NCBI RefSeq assembly: GCF_010499455.1
Contig: NZ_JAAGOH010000005.1
Span: 62,001-126,000 of the forward strand
Direction: 5' to 3'
DNA length: 64,000 bases
Source: Ideonella livida
GTDB taxonomy: Bacteria; Pseudomonadota; Gammaproteobacteria; Burkholderiales; Burkholderiaceae_C
In this document: positions 18,856 through 29,692 of the stretch, piece after piece
Layout of the letters: the number at the start of each line of letters is the position of its first letter
Position numbering within the stretch: the stretch's first letter is position 1
Translations under genes and position numbers: made by a program
The notes under the pieces: generated by a model
The model's database searches: none
What the model was told of the DNA's origin: nothing
The model's input: the letters and a program-made list of their open reading frames with translations, nothing else

Positions 18856-20206
18856 GGGCGCTCTCGGGCGCCGCCGGATCGCCATCATCGGGGCCGGTTG
18901 GTCCGGCCTGGCTGCCGCGGTGCATGCCACGGCTGCAGGGGCTGACGTCACCGTGTACGAGGCGGGGCGGCAGCCCGGCGGACGAGCCGCCTCTACCACC
19001 GGGCCGGATGGGACCGAGCGCGACACCGGCCAGCACATCCTGATCGGTGCCTATCGCGCCACCCTGGGGCTCATGTCGCAGGTCGGCGTGGATCCAGCAC
19101 AGGTACTGCGGCGGCTGCCCATGGCGCTGGTGGACCCCGCCGGTCGAGGGCTGACCCTGCACCTGGGCGGCGGGCTGCTGCACCACGCGGCCTCGCTTCT
19201 GGGGTGGAGTACCCTGCCCTGGAGAGCACGTTTGGGGGGCCTGCTATGGCTGGGCCGTTGGCAAGCCGCCCGCTTCCAATGCCCACCCGGCTGGACTGTG
19301 GCGCGCCTGGTGCAGGGTTGCCCTCAGGCCGTGGTGGAGCAACTGATCGAACCCCTGTGCGTCGCCGCCCTGAACACCCCGATGGCCGAGGCAGATGCGC
19401 AGATTTTGCTCAACGTCTTCCGCAGCGCCCTGGCGGGCCCGCGTGGCAGCGCCGACTTGCTGCTGCCCGCCGCAGCCCTCTCGGATCTGCTGCCACGGCC
19501 AGCCTGTGCCTGGCTGAGCCTACATGGCGCACAGCTGCGGATGGGCACACCTGTACGCCACCTGGCCCCCATAACCGACGGACGGGACGGCTGGATCGTG
19601 GAGACGGAAACATTCGACCAGGTCATCTTGGCTACCCCGGCCCGAGTGGCGGCAAGACTCACGGCGGACTGCGCGCCGCAGTGGGCTGCGCTGGCGCATC
19701 GCCTGCCCCAACAGGCGATCGCCACGGCGTGGCTGCGGGTGCCAACCACGGCTGCAGAGCCCGACCTGCCTGCGATGTCTTGCCTGAAGGGTGCGCTCGG
19801 CGAACCGGCTCAGTTCGCTTTTTCGCTGGCCAAGTTGCACGGGCACGGCCAGCAGGGCGTGCACACCCTGGTGGCCAGCGGTGTTGCACACTGGGCGACG
19901 CAGCCCCGCGAGGCCTTGGCGGGCGCCCTGCAGGCACAGTTCCGGCGGATGCTGGGTGCCGTGAATCCGACCACCCCCCCCCCCAGCGCAGGGAGCGTCG
20001 CCACTCAACTCCTTCACCTTCACCTGGACAGGCAGGCCACCTTCGCCTGTCTGCCGGGTCTCGATCGCCCCCCCGCGCGCATCCGCCCCGGTCTATGGGC
20101 CGCCGGCGACTACATCGCCGGGCCCTACCCCGCCACCTTGGAAGGAGCGGTTCTCAGCGGACAGCAGGCTGTCGAAGCCGCAAACGCGGCGACGTCGCGC
20201 TCGTGA
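18839..20206 (+). CDS. hpnE: hydroxysqualene dehydroxylase HpnE
   Basis: A 455-residue FAD-dependent amine-oxidase/phytoene-desaturase-like protein that reduces hydroxysqualene to squalene. The N-terminus has the dinucleotide-binding IAIIGAGWSGLAAAVHATAAGADVTVYEA (start IAIIGAGWSG, acidic end VTVYEA) and GRAAS; the C-terminus has the conserved FAD end PGLWAAGDYIAGPYPATLEGAV. The start at 18839 lies within hpnD. Squalene-hopene cyclase is not in the window, so the cyclase must be elsewhere or squalene itself is the product. Confidence 0.93.
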   Translation: MCAVAEGALGRRRIAIIGAGWSGLAAAVHATAAGADVTVYEAGRQPGGRAASTTGPDGTERDTGQHILIGAYRATLGLMSQVGVDPAQVLRRLPMALVDPAGRGLTLHLGGGLLHHAASLLGWSTLPWRARLGGLLWLGRWQAARFQCPPGWTVARLVQGCPQAVVEQLIEPLCVAALNTPMAEADAQILLNVFRSALAGPRGSADLLLPAAALSDLLPRPACAWLSLHGAQLRMGTPVRHLAPITDGRDGWIVETETFDQVILATPARVAARLTADCAPQWAALAHRLPQQAIATAWLRVPTTAAEPDLPAMSCLKGALGEPAQFAFSLAKLHGHGQQGVHTLVASGVAHWATQPREALAGALQAQFRRMLGAVNPTTPPPSAGSVATQLLHLHLDRQATFACLPGLDRPPARIRPGLWAAGDYIAGPYPATLEGAVLSGQQAVEAANAATSRS

Positions 20207-20378
20207 ACCGGCAGAGCTCCCAGTCGGTAGCACCAAAGGTGAAAGCACACCGTCCGTCCGACAGACAAGACCTGCCGTCCACCGGGAAACACCCTGGAGG
20301 CCGTCGGTCGTCCGCGACCTACAGGGCGCATGGACATTTCGCCATGCAAAAATGGTGCAAACCCTGCTGCGGACGACA

Positions 20379-21152
20379 ATGACCAAAAAAGACGCCCACA
20401 CCCCCAGCATCCAAGTGCTCGCTCGAGCCTTTGCCCTGTTGGATGAACTGGCAGCCCACCAAGACCCGGTCCCGCTCAAGGACCTGAGCGAACGCACTGG
20501 ACTGCACCCCTCCACGGCGCACCGGATCCTCAACGACCTGGCGGCCGGACGCTACGTGGACCGCCCTGAATCGGGCAGCTATCGGCTGGGCATGCGGCTG
20601 CTGGAACTGGGCAATCTGGTCAAGGCGCGGCTCGACGTCCGGGATGCCGCCATCGCCCCGATGCGCGAGTTGCACAAGCTGACCCACCAACCGGTCAACC
20701 TGTCTGTGCGCCAAGGCGATGAAATCGTCTACATCGAACGCACCTACAGCGAACGATCCGGCATGCAGGTGGTGCGTGCGGTAGGCGGCCGCGCGCCGCT
20801 GCACCTCACCTCCGTTGGCAAACTTTTCCTGGCCTTCGACGATCCGCAACGGGTGCGGGCGTACGCTACCCGCACCGGCCTGGCCGGCCACACCCGCAAC
20901 AGCATCACCGACCTGCCTTCACTGGAGCGGGAACTGGCGCAAGTCCGCCGACTGGCCATGGCACGGGATGACGAGGAACTGGAGCTGGGGGTCCGCTGCA
21001 TGGCCGCCGCCATCTTCGACGACCAAGGCAAGTTGGTCGCAGGCCTCTCGGTTTCAGCTCCTGCCGACCGGTTGGAGGAGTCTTGGTTGGACCGCGTCAA
21101 GGCCACCGCGGCACAAATCTCGGCCTCATTGGGCCATCGCCCGCCCGCTTGA
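20379..21152 (+). CDS. IclR-family transcriptional regulator
   Basis: A 257-residue regulator with the N-terminal winged helix-turn-helix (SIQVLARAFALLDELA, LKDLSERTGLHPSTAHRILNDL) and the C-terminal GAF-like effector domain (GMRLLELGNLV, LTSVGKLFLAF, GVRCMAAAIFDDQGKLVAGLSVSAP). Such proteins respond to small organic acids and control catabolic operons, often including themselves. The ATG at 20379 is preferred to an upstream GTG at 20352. It stands alone between hpnE and the convergent pbpG, so its target cannot be inferred from position. Confidence 0.9.
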   Translation: MTKKDAHTPSIQVLARAFALLDELAAHQDPVPLKDLSERTGLHPSTAHRILNDLAAGRYVDRPESGSYRLGMRLLELGNLVKARLDVRDAAIAPMRELHKLTHQPVNLSVRQGDEIVYIERTYSERSGMQVVRAVGGRAPLHLTSVGKLFLAFDDPQRVRAYATRTGLAGHTRNSITDLPSLERELAQVRRLAMARDDEELELGVRCMAAAIFDDQGKLVAGLSVSAPADRLEESWLDRVKATAAQISASLGHRPPA

Positions 21153-21175
21153 TCCACAAGCTCGGCGGGCACCGC

Positions 21176-21210
21176 CAAAAGAGAAGCCCTCGAACCGCAT
21201 GGTCGAGGGC
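21176..21210 (-). terminator. terminator after pbpG
   Basis: GCCCTCGA (21186-21193) and TCGAGGGC (21203-21210) form a perfect 8-bp stem; on the minus strand it is followed by the T-rich TTCTCTTTT, so it ends the pbpG transcript. On the plus strand it may also act on the IclR gene. Confidence 0.7.
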
Positions 21211-21257
21211 TTACCGCTGCCGCCCACCCCGGATCCCGGAGAGAGCCCGTCTGCAGC

Positions 21258-22316
21258 CTAGCGCAAAGCGGCAGAAGACTTGGCGTTCTGACTCTGCAAC
21301 CACTTGCGGATGCGCTCTGCATCACCGATGCGTGAGTACTTACCTGCCGAATCCAGCAACACCATGATCAGCTTGCGGCCTGCCATCTGGGCCTGCATGA
21401 CCAAGCACTGACCCGCTTCCACGATGTACCCCGTCTTCTGCAGACCAATGTCCCACTCCGGACTAAGCACCAAGCGGTTGGTGGTGCGGAACTGCAGTTG
21501 GCGGCTGCCCACCTCCACCTGATGGGACGGGGAAGTGGAGAGCTCCCGGATCAACGGCACGCCGTAGGCACTCTTGACCAGCAGCGCGAGATCGTGTGCA
21601 CTGGATTGGTTCTTGCTCGACAGCCCTGTTGGCTCGACGTAACGGGTGTCCAGCATGCCCAGGTTGCGGGCCTTGGCATTCATGGCTTGCACGAAGGCCC
21701 CTTCCCCCCCCGGGTAGTGGCGCCCCAGCGCACTGGCCGCCCGGTTCTCCGAGGACATAAGCGCCAAGTGCAGCAGTTCACCGCGGGAGAGCCGCGTGCC
21801 CACCGCCAGACGCGAAGACGTGCCCTTCTCCGTGTCGACATCGGCCTGGGAGATGGTGAGCGTTTCGTCCAAGGGCAGGTTCGCCTCCGTTACCACCATC
21901 GCCGTCATCAGCTTGGTGATGGATGCGATGGGCAGCACCGCCTCGGAGTTCTTCGCCAGGAGCACCTCGTTGGTGTCCTGATCCAGCACATACGCCACGC
22001 TGGAGCGAAGATCCAACGGGTCGTCTGTCCGGTGCAGACCAAACTGCTGACCCATGGAAGGCTTGGCGGCCGTGGCCACGGCCGCAGCAGCAACGACCGT
22101 GCGACCGGACTTGCGGACCACCCGACCCGGTACAGCCTTGGCCGGCCGCGGCCCGCGCTTGGCTGCCTTGCCGCCCGCATTGGCTGCGGCGCTGACAGTG
22201 GCCTTGGTACTGCGCTTGGCCGGCTCACTGCTCTTGGCATGCAGGCCGGCGCTGGCCATGGCCACGGCCAAACCCAGCACAGCCAGACGCCACTTGATGC
22301 CCCCCGCAGCCTTCAT
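21258..22316 (-). CDS. pbpG: D-alanyl-D-alanine endopeptidase, PBP7 type
   Basis: A 352-residue periplasmic serine peptidase of the S11 family that cuts peptidoglycan cross-links. The penicillin-binding triad is complete: Ser132-Ile-Thr-Lys135, Ser189-Glu-Asn191 and Lys294-Thr-Gly296. A signal peptide covers residues 1-27 (LAVLGLAVAMASAGLHA). Between the signal and the catalytic domain is a basic Ala/Lys/Arg-rich stretch of about 60 residues with GKAAKRGPRP, longer than in enterobacterial PBP7 and perhaps a wall- or membrane-facing linker. Single-gene unit convergent with the IclR gene. Confidence 0.92.
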   Translation of the reverse strand: MKAAGGIKWRLAVLGLAVAMASAGLHAKSSEPAKRSTKATVSAAANAGGKAAKRGPRPAKAVPGRVVRKSGRTVVAAAAVATAAKPSMGQQFGLHRTDDPLDLRSSVAYVLDQDTNEVLLAKNSEAVLPIASITKLMTAMVVTEANLPLDETLTISQADVDTEKGTSSRLAVGTRLSRGELLHLALMSSENRAASALGRHYPGGEGAFVQAMNAKARNLGMLDTRYVEPTGLSSKNQSSAHDLALLVKSAYGVPLIRELSTSPSHQVEVGSRQLQFRTTNRLVLSPEWDIGLQKTGYIVEAGQCLVMQAQMAGRKLIMVLLDSAGKYSRIGDAERIRKWLQSQNAKSSAALR

Positions 22317-22448
22317 GCGATCACCTCTGTCTCACTTTGGCCGGTGGGGCCTCCCACCGGCAATTACAAGAGTCTAAGCCAGGGCCAAAACAGCCGCAAC
22401 ATCATGAACTTGCGGACGCAACTTCAAGTGCGACCTGCAAGACCTGGC

Positions 22449-23990
22449 TCAGCCCTGGGCCGCCACCCGCTCCACGCTGGCGTGCAGCTTGTTCAGGGCG
22501 GCCAGGTAAGCCTTGGCAGAGGCCACCACGATGTCCGGGTCGGCCCCCACGCCGTTGACGACACGCCCCCCCAATTGCAAGCGGACCGTCACCTCGCCCT
22601 GGGATTCTGTGCTGCCGGAGGTGATGGCGTTCACCGAATAGAGCAACATCTCCGCCCCACTTTGGACTTGGGCCTCGATCGCCTTGAGGCTGGCATCCAC
22701 CGGGCCATTGCCCTCGGACTGACTGGTGACTTCCCGACCACCCATGGCAAAGGTCACCCTGGCCTGCGGACGTTCACCGGTCTCGGAATGCTGGTTCAGC
22801 GCCACCAGCCGGTAGTGCTCCTGCTCTGCCGTCACGCTCTCGTCGCCAACCAAGGCGATGATGTCTTCGTCAAAGATCTCACTCTTGCGGTCGGCAAGAT
22901 CCTTGAAGCGCGCAAAAGCGGCATTGATCTCAGCCTCTGACTCCAACTCCACACCCAACTCCTGCAGGCGCTGCTTGAACGCATTGCGCCCGGAGAGCTT
23001 GCCCAGCACGATCTTGTTGGCACTCCAGCCCACATCTTCGGCGCGCATGATCTCGTAGGTGTCACGAGCCTTGAGCACGCCGTCCTGATGGATGCCGCTG
23101 GCATGGGCAAAGGCATTGGCCCCCACCACCGCCTTGTTGGGCTGCACCACAAAACCGGTCGTCTGGCTGACCATGCGGCTGGCAGGCACGATCTGCGAGG
23201 TGTCGACACCGACATCCAGCCCAAAGTAGTCGCGGCGAGTCTTCACCGCCATCACGATCTCCTCCAGCGAACAGTTGCCTGCGCGCTCACCCAAGCCGTT
23301 GATGGTGCACTCCACCTGCCGCGCCCCACCCAGCTTGACCCCCGCCAGCGAGTTGGCCACGGCCATGCCGAGGTCGTTGTGGCAGTGCACCGACCAAATG
23401 GCCTTGTCGGCATTGGGCACACGCTCCCGCAGGTTGCGGATGAACTGGCCGTACAGTTCCGGAATGGCGTAACCGACGGTATCCGGAATGTTGATCGTCG
23501 TGGCACCTTCAGCGATAACGGCCTCGAGCACTCGGCACAGGAAATCGGGATCCGAGCGGTAGCCATCCTCCGGCGAAAACTCGATGTCACCGCAGAGGTT
23601 GCGCGCAAAGCGCACGGCTGACCGAGCCTGCTCGAGCACCTGCTCAGGTGTCATCCGCAACTTCTTTTCCATGTGCAGCGCACTGGTGGCAATGAAGGTG
23701 TGGATACGGCCACGGGCCGCTGGCGCCAGCGCCTCGGCGGCGCGGGAGAGATCGCGGTCATTCGCACGCGCCAGCGAGCACACGGTCGAATCCTTGATGT
23801 GCTGAGCAATCGTACGCACCGCCTCGAAGTCACCGTTGGACGACGCGGCGAAACCCGCCTCGATCACGTCCACCTTCAGGCGCTCGAGTTGCCGGGCGAT
23901 GCGGAGCTTCTCATCCCGGGTCATGGACGCCCCGGGAGACTGCTCGCCGTCACGCAAGGTCGTGTCAAAAATGATGAGCTTGTCGGTCAT
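22449..23990 (-). CDS. leuA: 2-isopropylmalate synthase
   Basis: A 513-residue LeuA that condenses acetyl-CoA with 2-oxoisovalerate, the first step of leucine synthesis. [14 protein letters not shown] at the N-terminus is the metal/substrate signature of the DRE-TIM family, [14 protein letters not shown] and [13 protein letters not shown] follow, and the C-terminal LeuA dimer domain for leucine feedback is present ([28 protein letters not shown], given here only as [10 protein letters not shown]...GPVDASLKA). The start [17 protein letters not shown] at 23988-23990 is set by homology; GGAGAG lies upstream. It is preceded by a 368-base leader with a leucine-rich peptide and a terminator, which suggests attenuation. 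Confidence 0.97.
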   Translation of the reverse strand: MTDKLIIFDTTLRDGEQSPGASMTRDEKLRIARQLERLKVDVIEAGFAASSNGDFEAVRTIAQHIKDSTVCSLARANDRDLSRAAEALAPAARGRIHTFIATSALHMEKKLRMTPEQVLEQARSAVRFARNLCGDIEFSPEDGYRSDPDFLCRVLEAVIAEGATTINIPDTVGYAIPELYGQFIRNLRERVPNADKAIWSVHCHNDLGMAVANSLAGVKLGGARQVECTINGLGERAGNCSLEEIVMAVKTRRDYFGLDVGVDTSQIVPASRMVSQTTGFVVQPNKAVVGANAFAHASGIHQDGVLKARDTYEIMRAEDVGWSANKIVLGKLSGRNAFKQRLQELGVELESEAEINAAFARFKDLADRKSEIFDEDIIALVGDESVTAEQEHYRLVALNQHSETGERPQARVTFAMGGREVTSQSEGNGPVDASLKAIEAQVQSGAEMLLYSVNAITSGSTESQGEVTVRLQLGGRVVNGVGADPDIVVASAKAYLAALNKLHASVERVAAQG

Positions 23991-24174
23991 GTCGATCTCT
24001 CCGCCACAGGCTAGGAGGGAAAACGCCTGCAGCTTGAATGGATGAAGAAATGGGGAGCAACCCAAGCGCCAGGTGGCGGCTTACCGCTGGGCGGTGGCTT
24101 GATGTGGACGTAGTCGGAACATGAACTTAGGCTCCTGAGTGGACCCGCAGGCAGACGACAGAGGGTCAGGCGCC

Positions 24175-24213
24175 AAAAGGCAAACGGCCCGCTGCATGCG
24201 CTCGCGGGCCGTT
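24175..24213 (-). promoter_or_regulatory. leuA attenuator terminator
   Basis: Minus-strand stem AACGGCCCGC/GCGGGCCGTT (10 perfect bp, 11-base loop; arms 24204-24213 and 24183-24192) followed by TTTGCCTTTT. It starts 37 bases after the stop of the leader peptide. GCGGGC inside leader codons 17-19 (24257-24262) is the same as the outer arm of the terminator and can pair with GCCCGC of the inner arm (24204-24209), giving an antiterminator. It would stop transcription ahead of leuA when leucyl-tRNA is plentiful. Confidence 0.75.
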
Positions 24214-24249
24214 GATCCAGACAAGGACAATGAGTGGTTGGCGTATGGA

Positions 24250-24312
24250 TCAGCGTGCCCGCAGCAAAGCTAGGGGCAGCAGTAGCAGGGCCAAAACCAC
24301 AACATTCTCCAT
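24250..24312 (-). CDS. leuL: leuA leader peptide (20 aa, Leu/Val-rich)
   Basis: Minus-strand ORF of 20 codons, product MENVVVLALLLLPLALLRAR: eight leucines, seven of them within nine positions broken only by Pro and Ala, plus three consecutive valines. An in-frame ATG six codons further upstream would give a 26-residue form, and no strong Shine-Dalgarno precedes either start. It lies between pssA and leuA, just before a terminator hairpin, the classical place of an attenuation leader. Stalling of the ribosome at the Leu codons would leave codons 17-20 free to form the antiterminator; reaching the stop would mask them. The symbol leuL is used by analogy. Confidence 0.75.
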   Translation of the reverse strand: MENVVVLALLLLPLALLRAR

Positions 24313-24358
24313 ATACCAATGATATCCCATTGCGCTCGGGCCACGCCGCAGCGGCACC

Positions 24359-25192
24359 TCAGTGCAAACCCCGCTCATCGGGTTCATCGGTAGAGGTGGC
24401 GATGACACTGACCGGCTTGCCCTTGAGCTTGCGGTAGGCATAAACCCCGTAGCCGGAGAAACCGTACACACAGAAGAGTCCGAACAACACCATGGGCGGG
24501 TGGATGTTGATCACCGCGATGCCTAGGGCGATCAGGACGATCACGATGAAGGGCACACTGCGCTTGAGGCTGATGTCCTTGAAACTGTAGAACGGCACGT
24601 TGGTAACCATGGTCAGGCCGGCGAACAGCGCCACCGCAAAGGCCAACCAGGGCAAACCGGCCATGGCACTGACGCCCTTGTAGCCTGCATCGTCAAGCAC
24701 CCAGATGAAACCAATGACCAGCGCCGCCGCAGCCGGACTGGGCAAGCCCTGGAAATAGCGCTTGTCGACGATACCAATGTTGGTGTTGAACCTCGCCAGG
24801 CGCAACGCCGCGCAGGCGCAGTAGACAAAGGCGGCGATCCAGCCCGCCTTGCCCAGCCCTTTGAGGCCCCATTCGTACATGATGAGCGCCGGCGCCGCCC
24901 CGAAGCTGACCATGTCAGCTAGGCTGTCCATCTGCTCGCCGAATGCGCTCTGCGTGTTGGTCATGCGCGCCACACGTCCATCCAGGCTGTCGAGCACCGC
25001 GGCGCAGAAGATGCCGATACAGGCATTCTCGAAACGGCCATTCATGGCCATCACCACCGCATAGAACCCGCCGAAGAGGGCGGCCAGGGTGAACAAATTG
25101 GGCAGTACGTAGATACCGCGACGCCGAGGACGGTTCATTTCGACATCGGCCGCATCGGGCTCGTCGTCGACCTGGGATTCAGCAGAAGTCAT
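24359..25192 (-). CDS. pssA: CDP-diacylglycerol--serine O-phosphatidyltransferase
   Basis: A 277-residue integral membrane enzyme that makes phosphatidylserine, the precursor of phosphatidylethanolamine. The CDP-alcohol phosphatidyltransferase signature D-x2-DG-x2-AR-x-8-G-x3-D-x3-D is visible as LDSLDGRVARMTNTQSAFGEQMDSLAD (key residues DGRVAR, G, D, D). About six to eight hydrophobic segments follow. Start MTSAESQVDDEPDAADVE at 25190-25192 is preferred to a 41-codon upstream extension without homology. A terminator separates it from ilvC; leuA follows after the leader, an arrangement common in Burkholderiales. Confidence 0.94.
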   Translation of the reverse strand: MTSAESQVDDEPDAADVEMNRPRRRGIYVLPNLFTLAALFGGFYAVVMAMNGRFENACIGIFCAAVLDSLDGRVARMTNTQSAFGEQMDSLADMVSFGAAPALIMYEWGLKGLGKAGWIAAFVYCACAALRLARFNTNIGIVDKRYFQGLPSPAAAALVIGFIWVLDDAGYKGVSAMAGLPWLAFAVALFAGLTMVTNVPFYSFKDISLKRSVPFIVIVLIALGIAVINIHPPMVLFGLFCVYGFSGYGVYAYRKLKGKPVSVIATSTDEPDERGLH

Positions 25193-25248
25193 TGAGTGGG
25201 CGGGAAGCACGACAAAGGCGTGAGGATAGCGCAGCCGGAGTGCACAAG

Positions 25249-25277
25249 AAAAAGGGCCGCCCAGTCGGGCGGCCCTT
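25249..25277 (-). terminator. Rho-independent terminator after ilvBNC
   Basis: Perfect 9-bp stem GGGCCGCCC/GGGCGGCCC with a 4-base loop (arms 25267-25275 and 25254-25262) followed on the minus strand by TTTTT (25249-25253). It ends the ilvB-ilvN-ilvC transcript ahead of pssA. Confidence 0.88.
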
Positions 25278-25318
25278 GAACAACGTGCGTGGAAGGGTGA
25301 CTCAACCACCCTCACCCA

Positions 25319-26892
<1,574 letters not shown>

Positions 26893-27076
26893 GTCTGTCT
26901 CCAACCAAGCCCCGGAAGTCGCGGCGGTAACCGCTGCTTCTGTACTTGGCAAGAACGGGAACGGAATTGAAAGCCGAAAGCTGGGGACCCTTGAAGACAG
27001 GCCCCTCCAGGTTGGGCGACTGCCCTGCTGCCTGTACCGCGGTAACGGTGCCAGGCCGGTGCAGCCGCACTCAGCC

Positions 27077-28870
27077 TCAGAGGTCCTCGGATCCGAGCAG
27101 CATCTCGGTGATGCCCTTGCCGGCCTGCACCATCGGCCACACGTTCTCACTGGGGTCCGTACGGACGTCCAGGAACACCGTGCGATCCTTCAGACGCATC
27201 ATTTCCTTGAGCGCAGGCTCAATCTCGGAAGGATGCTCAATCTTGATGCCAACGTGACCGTACGACTCCGCCAGCTTCACGAAGTCCGGCAGGGCTTCCA
27301 TGTAGCTGTGCGCATAGCGCTTGTCGTAGATGAGTTCTTGCCACTGGCGCACCATGCCCAGGTAGCGGTTGTTCAGGGCAATCACCTTCACCGGCGTCTT
27401 GTACTGCTGGCAGGTGGAAAGCTCCTGGATGTTCATCTGGATCGAGCCTTCACCCGTGATGCAGAACACATCCGCATCGGGCTTAGCCAGCTTGATGCCC
27501 ATGGCATAGGGCAAGCCCACGCCCATGGTGCCCAGGCCACCAGAATTGATCCAGCGGCGCGGCTCGTCAAAGCGATAGTACTGGGCCGCCCACATCTGGT
27601 GCTGACCAACGTCGGAGGTGACGTAGGTGTCAGTGCCCTTGGTCATCTCCCAAAGCGCTTCCACCACCTGCTGCGGCTTGATCAGCTCCGGATGGGTACG
27701 GTACTTCAAGCAATCGCGACGCCGCCACTCGTTGATCTGGCTCCACCAGGGTGCAATCGCGGCCGGATCCGGACGCGCCTGGGCCTCCCGTACCTGGGCG
27801 ATGAGTTCCTGGAGCACGTCCTTGACATCGCCCACGATGGGAATGTCCACCTTCACCCGCTTGGAGATGGAGGAGGGATCAATGTCCACATGGATGATCT
27901 TGCGCTCGACCGAAGCGAAATGCTTGGGGTTGCCGATCACTCGGTCATCGAATCGCGCCCCCACGGCCAGCAGCACGTCACAGTGCTGCATGGTCATGTT
28001 GGCCTCGTAGGTGCCATGCATGCCCAGCATGCCCAGGAACCTCGGATCCGTGGAGGGCACCGCACCCAGACCCATCAGGGTGTGGGTGACCGGGTAACCC
28101 AGCAGGTCGCACAGCTCACGCAGCTCGGCCGAGGCATTGCCAAGAACGACACCACCGCCGGTGTAGATGTAGGGACGCTTGGCTTGCAGCAACAGCTGAA
28201 CGGCCTTGCGGATCTGGCCACCATGCCCCTTGCGCACCGGGTTGTACGAACGCATCTCCAGCTGTTCCGGATAGTGGAACGGCGTTGTCAGCTGCGAAAC
28301 GTCCTTCGGAATATCGACCACGACCGGCCCAGGGCGACCTGTGCGGGCGATGTGGAAGGCTTTCTTGATCGTCACGGCCAGGTCGCGAACGTCCTTGACC
28401 AGGAAGTTGTGCTTGACCACCGGGCGGGTGATACCCACCGTGTCGCACTCCTGGAAGGCGTCAAGCCCGATGGCAGCCGTGGGAACCTGCCCGGTGATGA
28501 TCACCATCGGGATGGAATCCATGTAGGCCGTGGCGATGCCGGTCACCGCGTTGGTCACGCCTGGGCCGGACGTCACGAGCGCCACGCCCACATCACCCGT
28601 CGCGCGGGCGTAGCCGTCTGCGGCGTGCACCGCGGCCTGCTCATGGCGGACGAGGACGTGCTGGATGCTGTCCTGCTGGTAGAGCGCGTCGTAGATATAA
28701 AGGACCGAGCCACCTGGGTAGCCCCAGATGTATTTCACGTTCTCGGCCTGGAGGCAACGAACGAGGATCTCGGACCCATTGAGTTCAGGGGCCGCTGGGG
28801 GGGTCATGGTGGTGGTGTTTTGCGGTTGCGCCGAGGGGGCGCGCTTGATTTCCGCGGCAGACATGTTCAT
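27077..28870 (-). CDS. ilvB: acetolactate synthase large (catalytic) subunit
   Basis: A 597-residue thiamine diphosphate enzyme that makes acetolactate or acetohydroxybutyrate, the first common step of branched-chain amino acid synthesis. The catalytic glutamate is in [20 protein letters not shown], the FAD/central domain in [17 protein letters not shown], and the ThDP/Mg motif in [29 protein letters not shown] (GDG-type start GEGS and closing NN). The N-terminal 30 residues are Ala/Pro/Thr-rich and variable. First gene of ilvBNC; it diverges from the sigma-factor gene across roughly 260 bases. Confidence 0.97.
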   Translation of the reverse strand: MNMSAAEIKRAPSAQPQNTTTMTPPAAPELNGSEILVRCLQAENVKYIWGYPGGSVLYIYDALYQQDSIQHVLVRHEQAAVHAADGYARATGDVGVALVTSGPGVTNAVTGIATAYMDSIPMVIITGQVPTAAIGLDAFQECDTVGITRPVVKHNFLVKDVRDLAVTIKKAFHIARTGRPGPVVVDIPKDVSQLTTPFHYPEQLEMRSYNPVRKGHGGQIRKAVQLLLQAKRPYIYTGGGVVLGNASAELRELCDLLGYPVTHTLMGLGAVPSTDPRFLGMLGMHGTYEANMTMQHCDVLLAVGARFDDRVIGNPKHFASVERKIIHVDIDPSSISKRVKVDIPIVGDVKDVLQELIAQVREAQARPDPAAIAPWWSQINEWRRRDCLKYRTHPELIKPQQVVEALWEMTKGTDTYVTSDVGQHQMWAAQYYRFDEPRRWINSGGLGTMGVGLPYAMGIKLAKPDADVFCITGEGSIQMNIQELSTCQQYKTPVKVIALNNRYLGMVRQWQELIYDKRYAHSYMEALPDFVKLAESYGHVGIKIEHPSEIEPALKEMMRLKDRTVFLDVRTDPSENVWPMVQAGKGITEMLLGSEDL

Positions 28871-29128
28871 TTCGAACCTCTGTGAATTTCTCTGACGAAA
28901 AACCTTCGGTGCCCCTCTCCGCGCCCTCGTGAGGCGGGTGTGGAGCCTGCGCGATCAGTCACCGCCGACAACCGTGGTCGGGTCGGCATAAACGATCTCA
29001 TGCACCATCAGTGCAAGCGCGCATTATTGCACCGGATCCGTGCTTGCCCGGGGGACGACCAACAAACTTTCGCCAAGTGCGATACTCGTGGGTTCCGGAT
29101 CCGCAATCCGGCCACCGTTGACCTGCCA

Positions 29129-29692
29129 TTGGCCACTGACAAAGAACTCTCGGACTTCCTCAAGAGCGTCGAAAGACGCGCCTTCAAGCGAACAGTTTTC
29201 GCCGTCAAGGACGAGGATGGTGCCCTGGACATCGTGCAGGACTCGATGATCCGGCTGGCGGAGCATTACCGGGATCGCCCCCCCTCTGAGTGGCCGATGC
29301 TCTTTCAGCGGATCCTGTCGAACGCCACGATGGATTGGTTCCGGCGACGCAAAGTCCGGCAGGCGGTCATCAGCAACCTGTCGGACTTCGAGTCTCCGGA
29401 CGGCGAAGGCGACTTCGACCTGCTGGAGTCCCTGGAAGCCGGAGAAGGCCATGGGACGGAGAGCGCCGCAGACAGCTTCAGCCGGGCACAGACGTTGCAA
29501 GTGATCGAGCAAGAGGTCGCCAAATTGCCGACGCGTCAACGCGAAGCTTTCCTGCTGCGTTACTGGGAAGATTTGGACGTTGCGGAGACAGCCAATGTGA
29601 TGGGGTGCACCGAAGGCAGTGTGAAGACGCATTGCTCACGCGCCGTGCACACGCTGGCCAAGCTGCTCCGATCCAGGGGGATTTCACTATGA
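29129..29692 (+). CDS. RNA polymerase sigma factor (sigma-70 family, ECF-like)
   Basis: A sigma factor with region 2 (KSVERRAFKRTVFAVKDEDGALDIVQDSMIRLAE, FQRILSNATMDWFRRRK) and region 4 (VIEQEVAKLPTRQREAFLLRYWEDLDVAETANVMGCTEGSVKTHCSRAVHTL, core motifs LPTRQREAFLLRYWEDL and CTEGSVKTH). The start is uncertain: TTG at 29129 gives 187 residues beginning ATDKELSDFLKSVE, which fits the family's usual length; GTG 28940 (with GAGG upstream) and ATG 29000 would add non-conserved residues. It overlaps the DUF3619 gene by ATGA, so that protein is the likely partner or anti-sigma factor. Confidence 0.88.
   Translation: MATDKELSDFLKSVERRAFKRTVFAVKDEDGALDIVQDSMIRLAEHYRDRPPSEWPMLFQRILSNATMDWFRRRKVRQAVISNLSDFESPDGEGDFDLLESLEAGEGHGTESAADSFSRAQTLQVIEQEVAKLPTRQREAFLLRYWEDLDVAETANVMGCTEGSVKTHCSRAVHTLAKLLRSRGISL

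Noticed and set aside
28955-29008. A 17-codon minus-strand ORF before ilvB (MVHEIVYADPTTVVGGD) as an attenuation leader
   Set aside because: It has only four Val and one Ile, no run of control codons, and the hairpin after it is not followed by a T run at the right distance.
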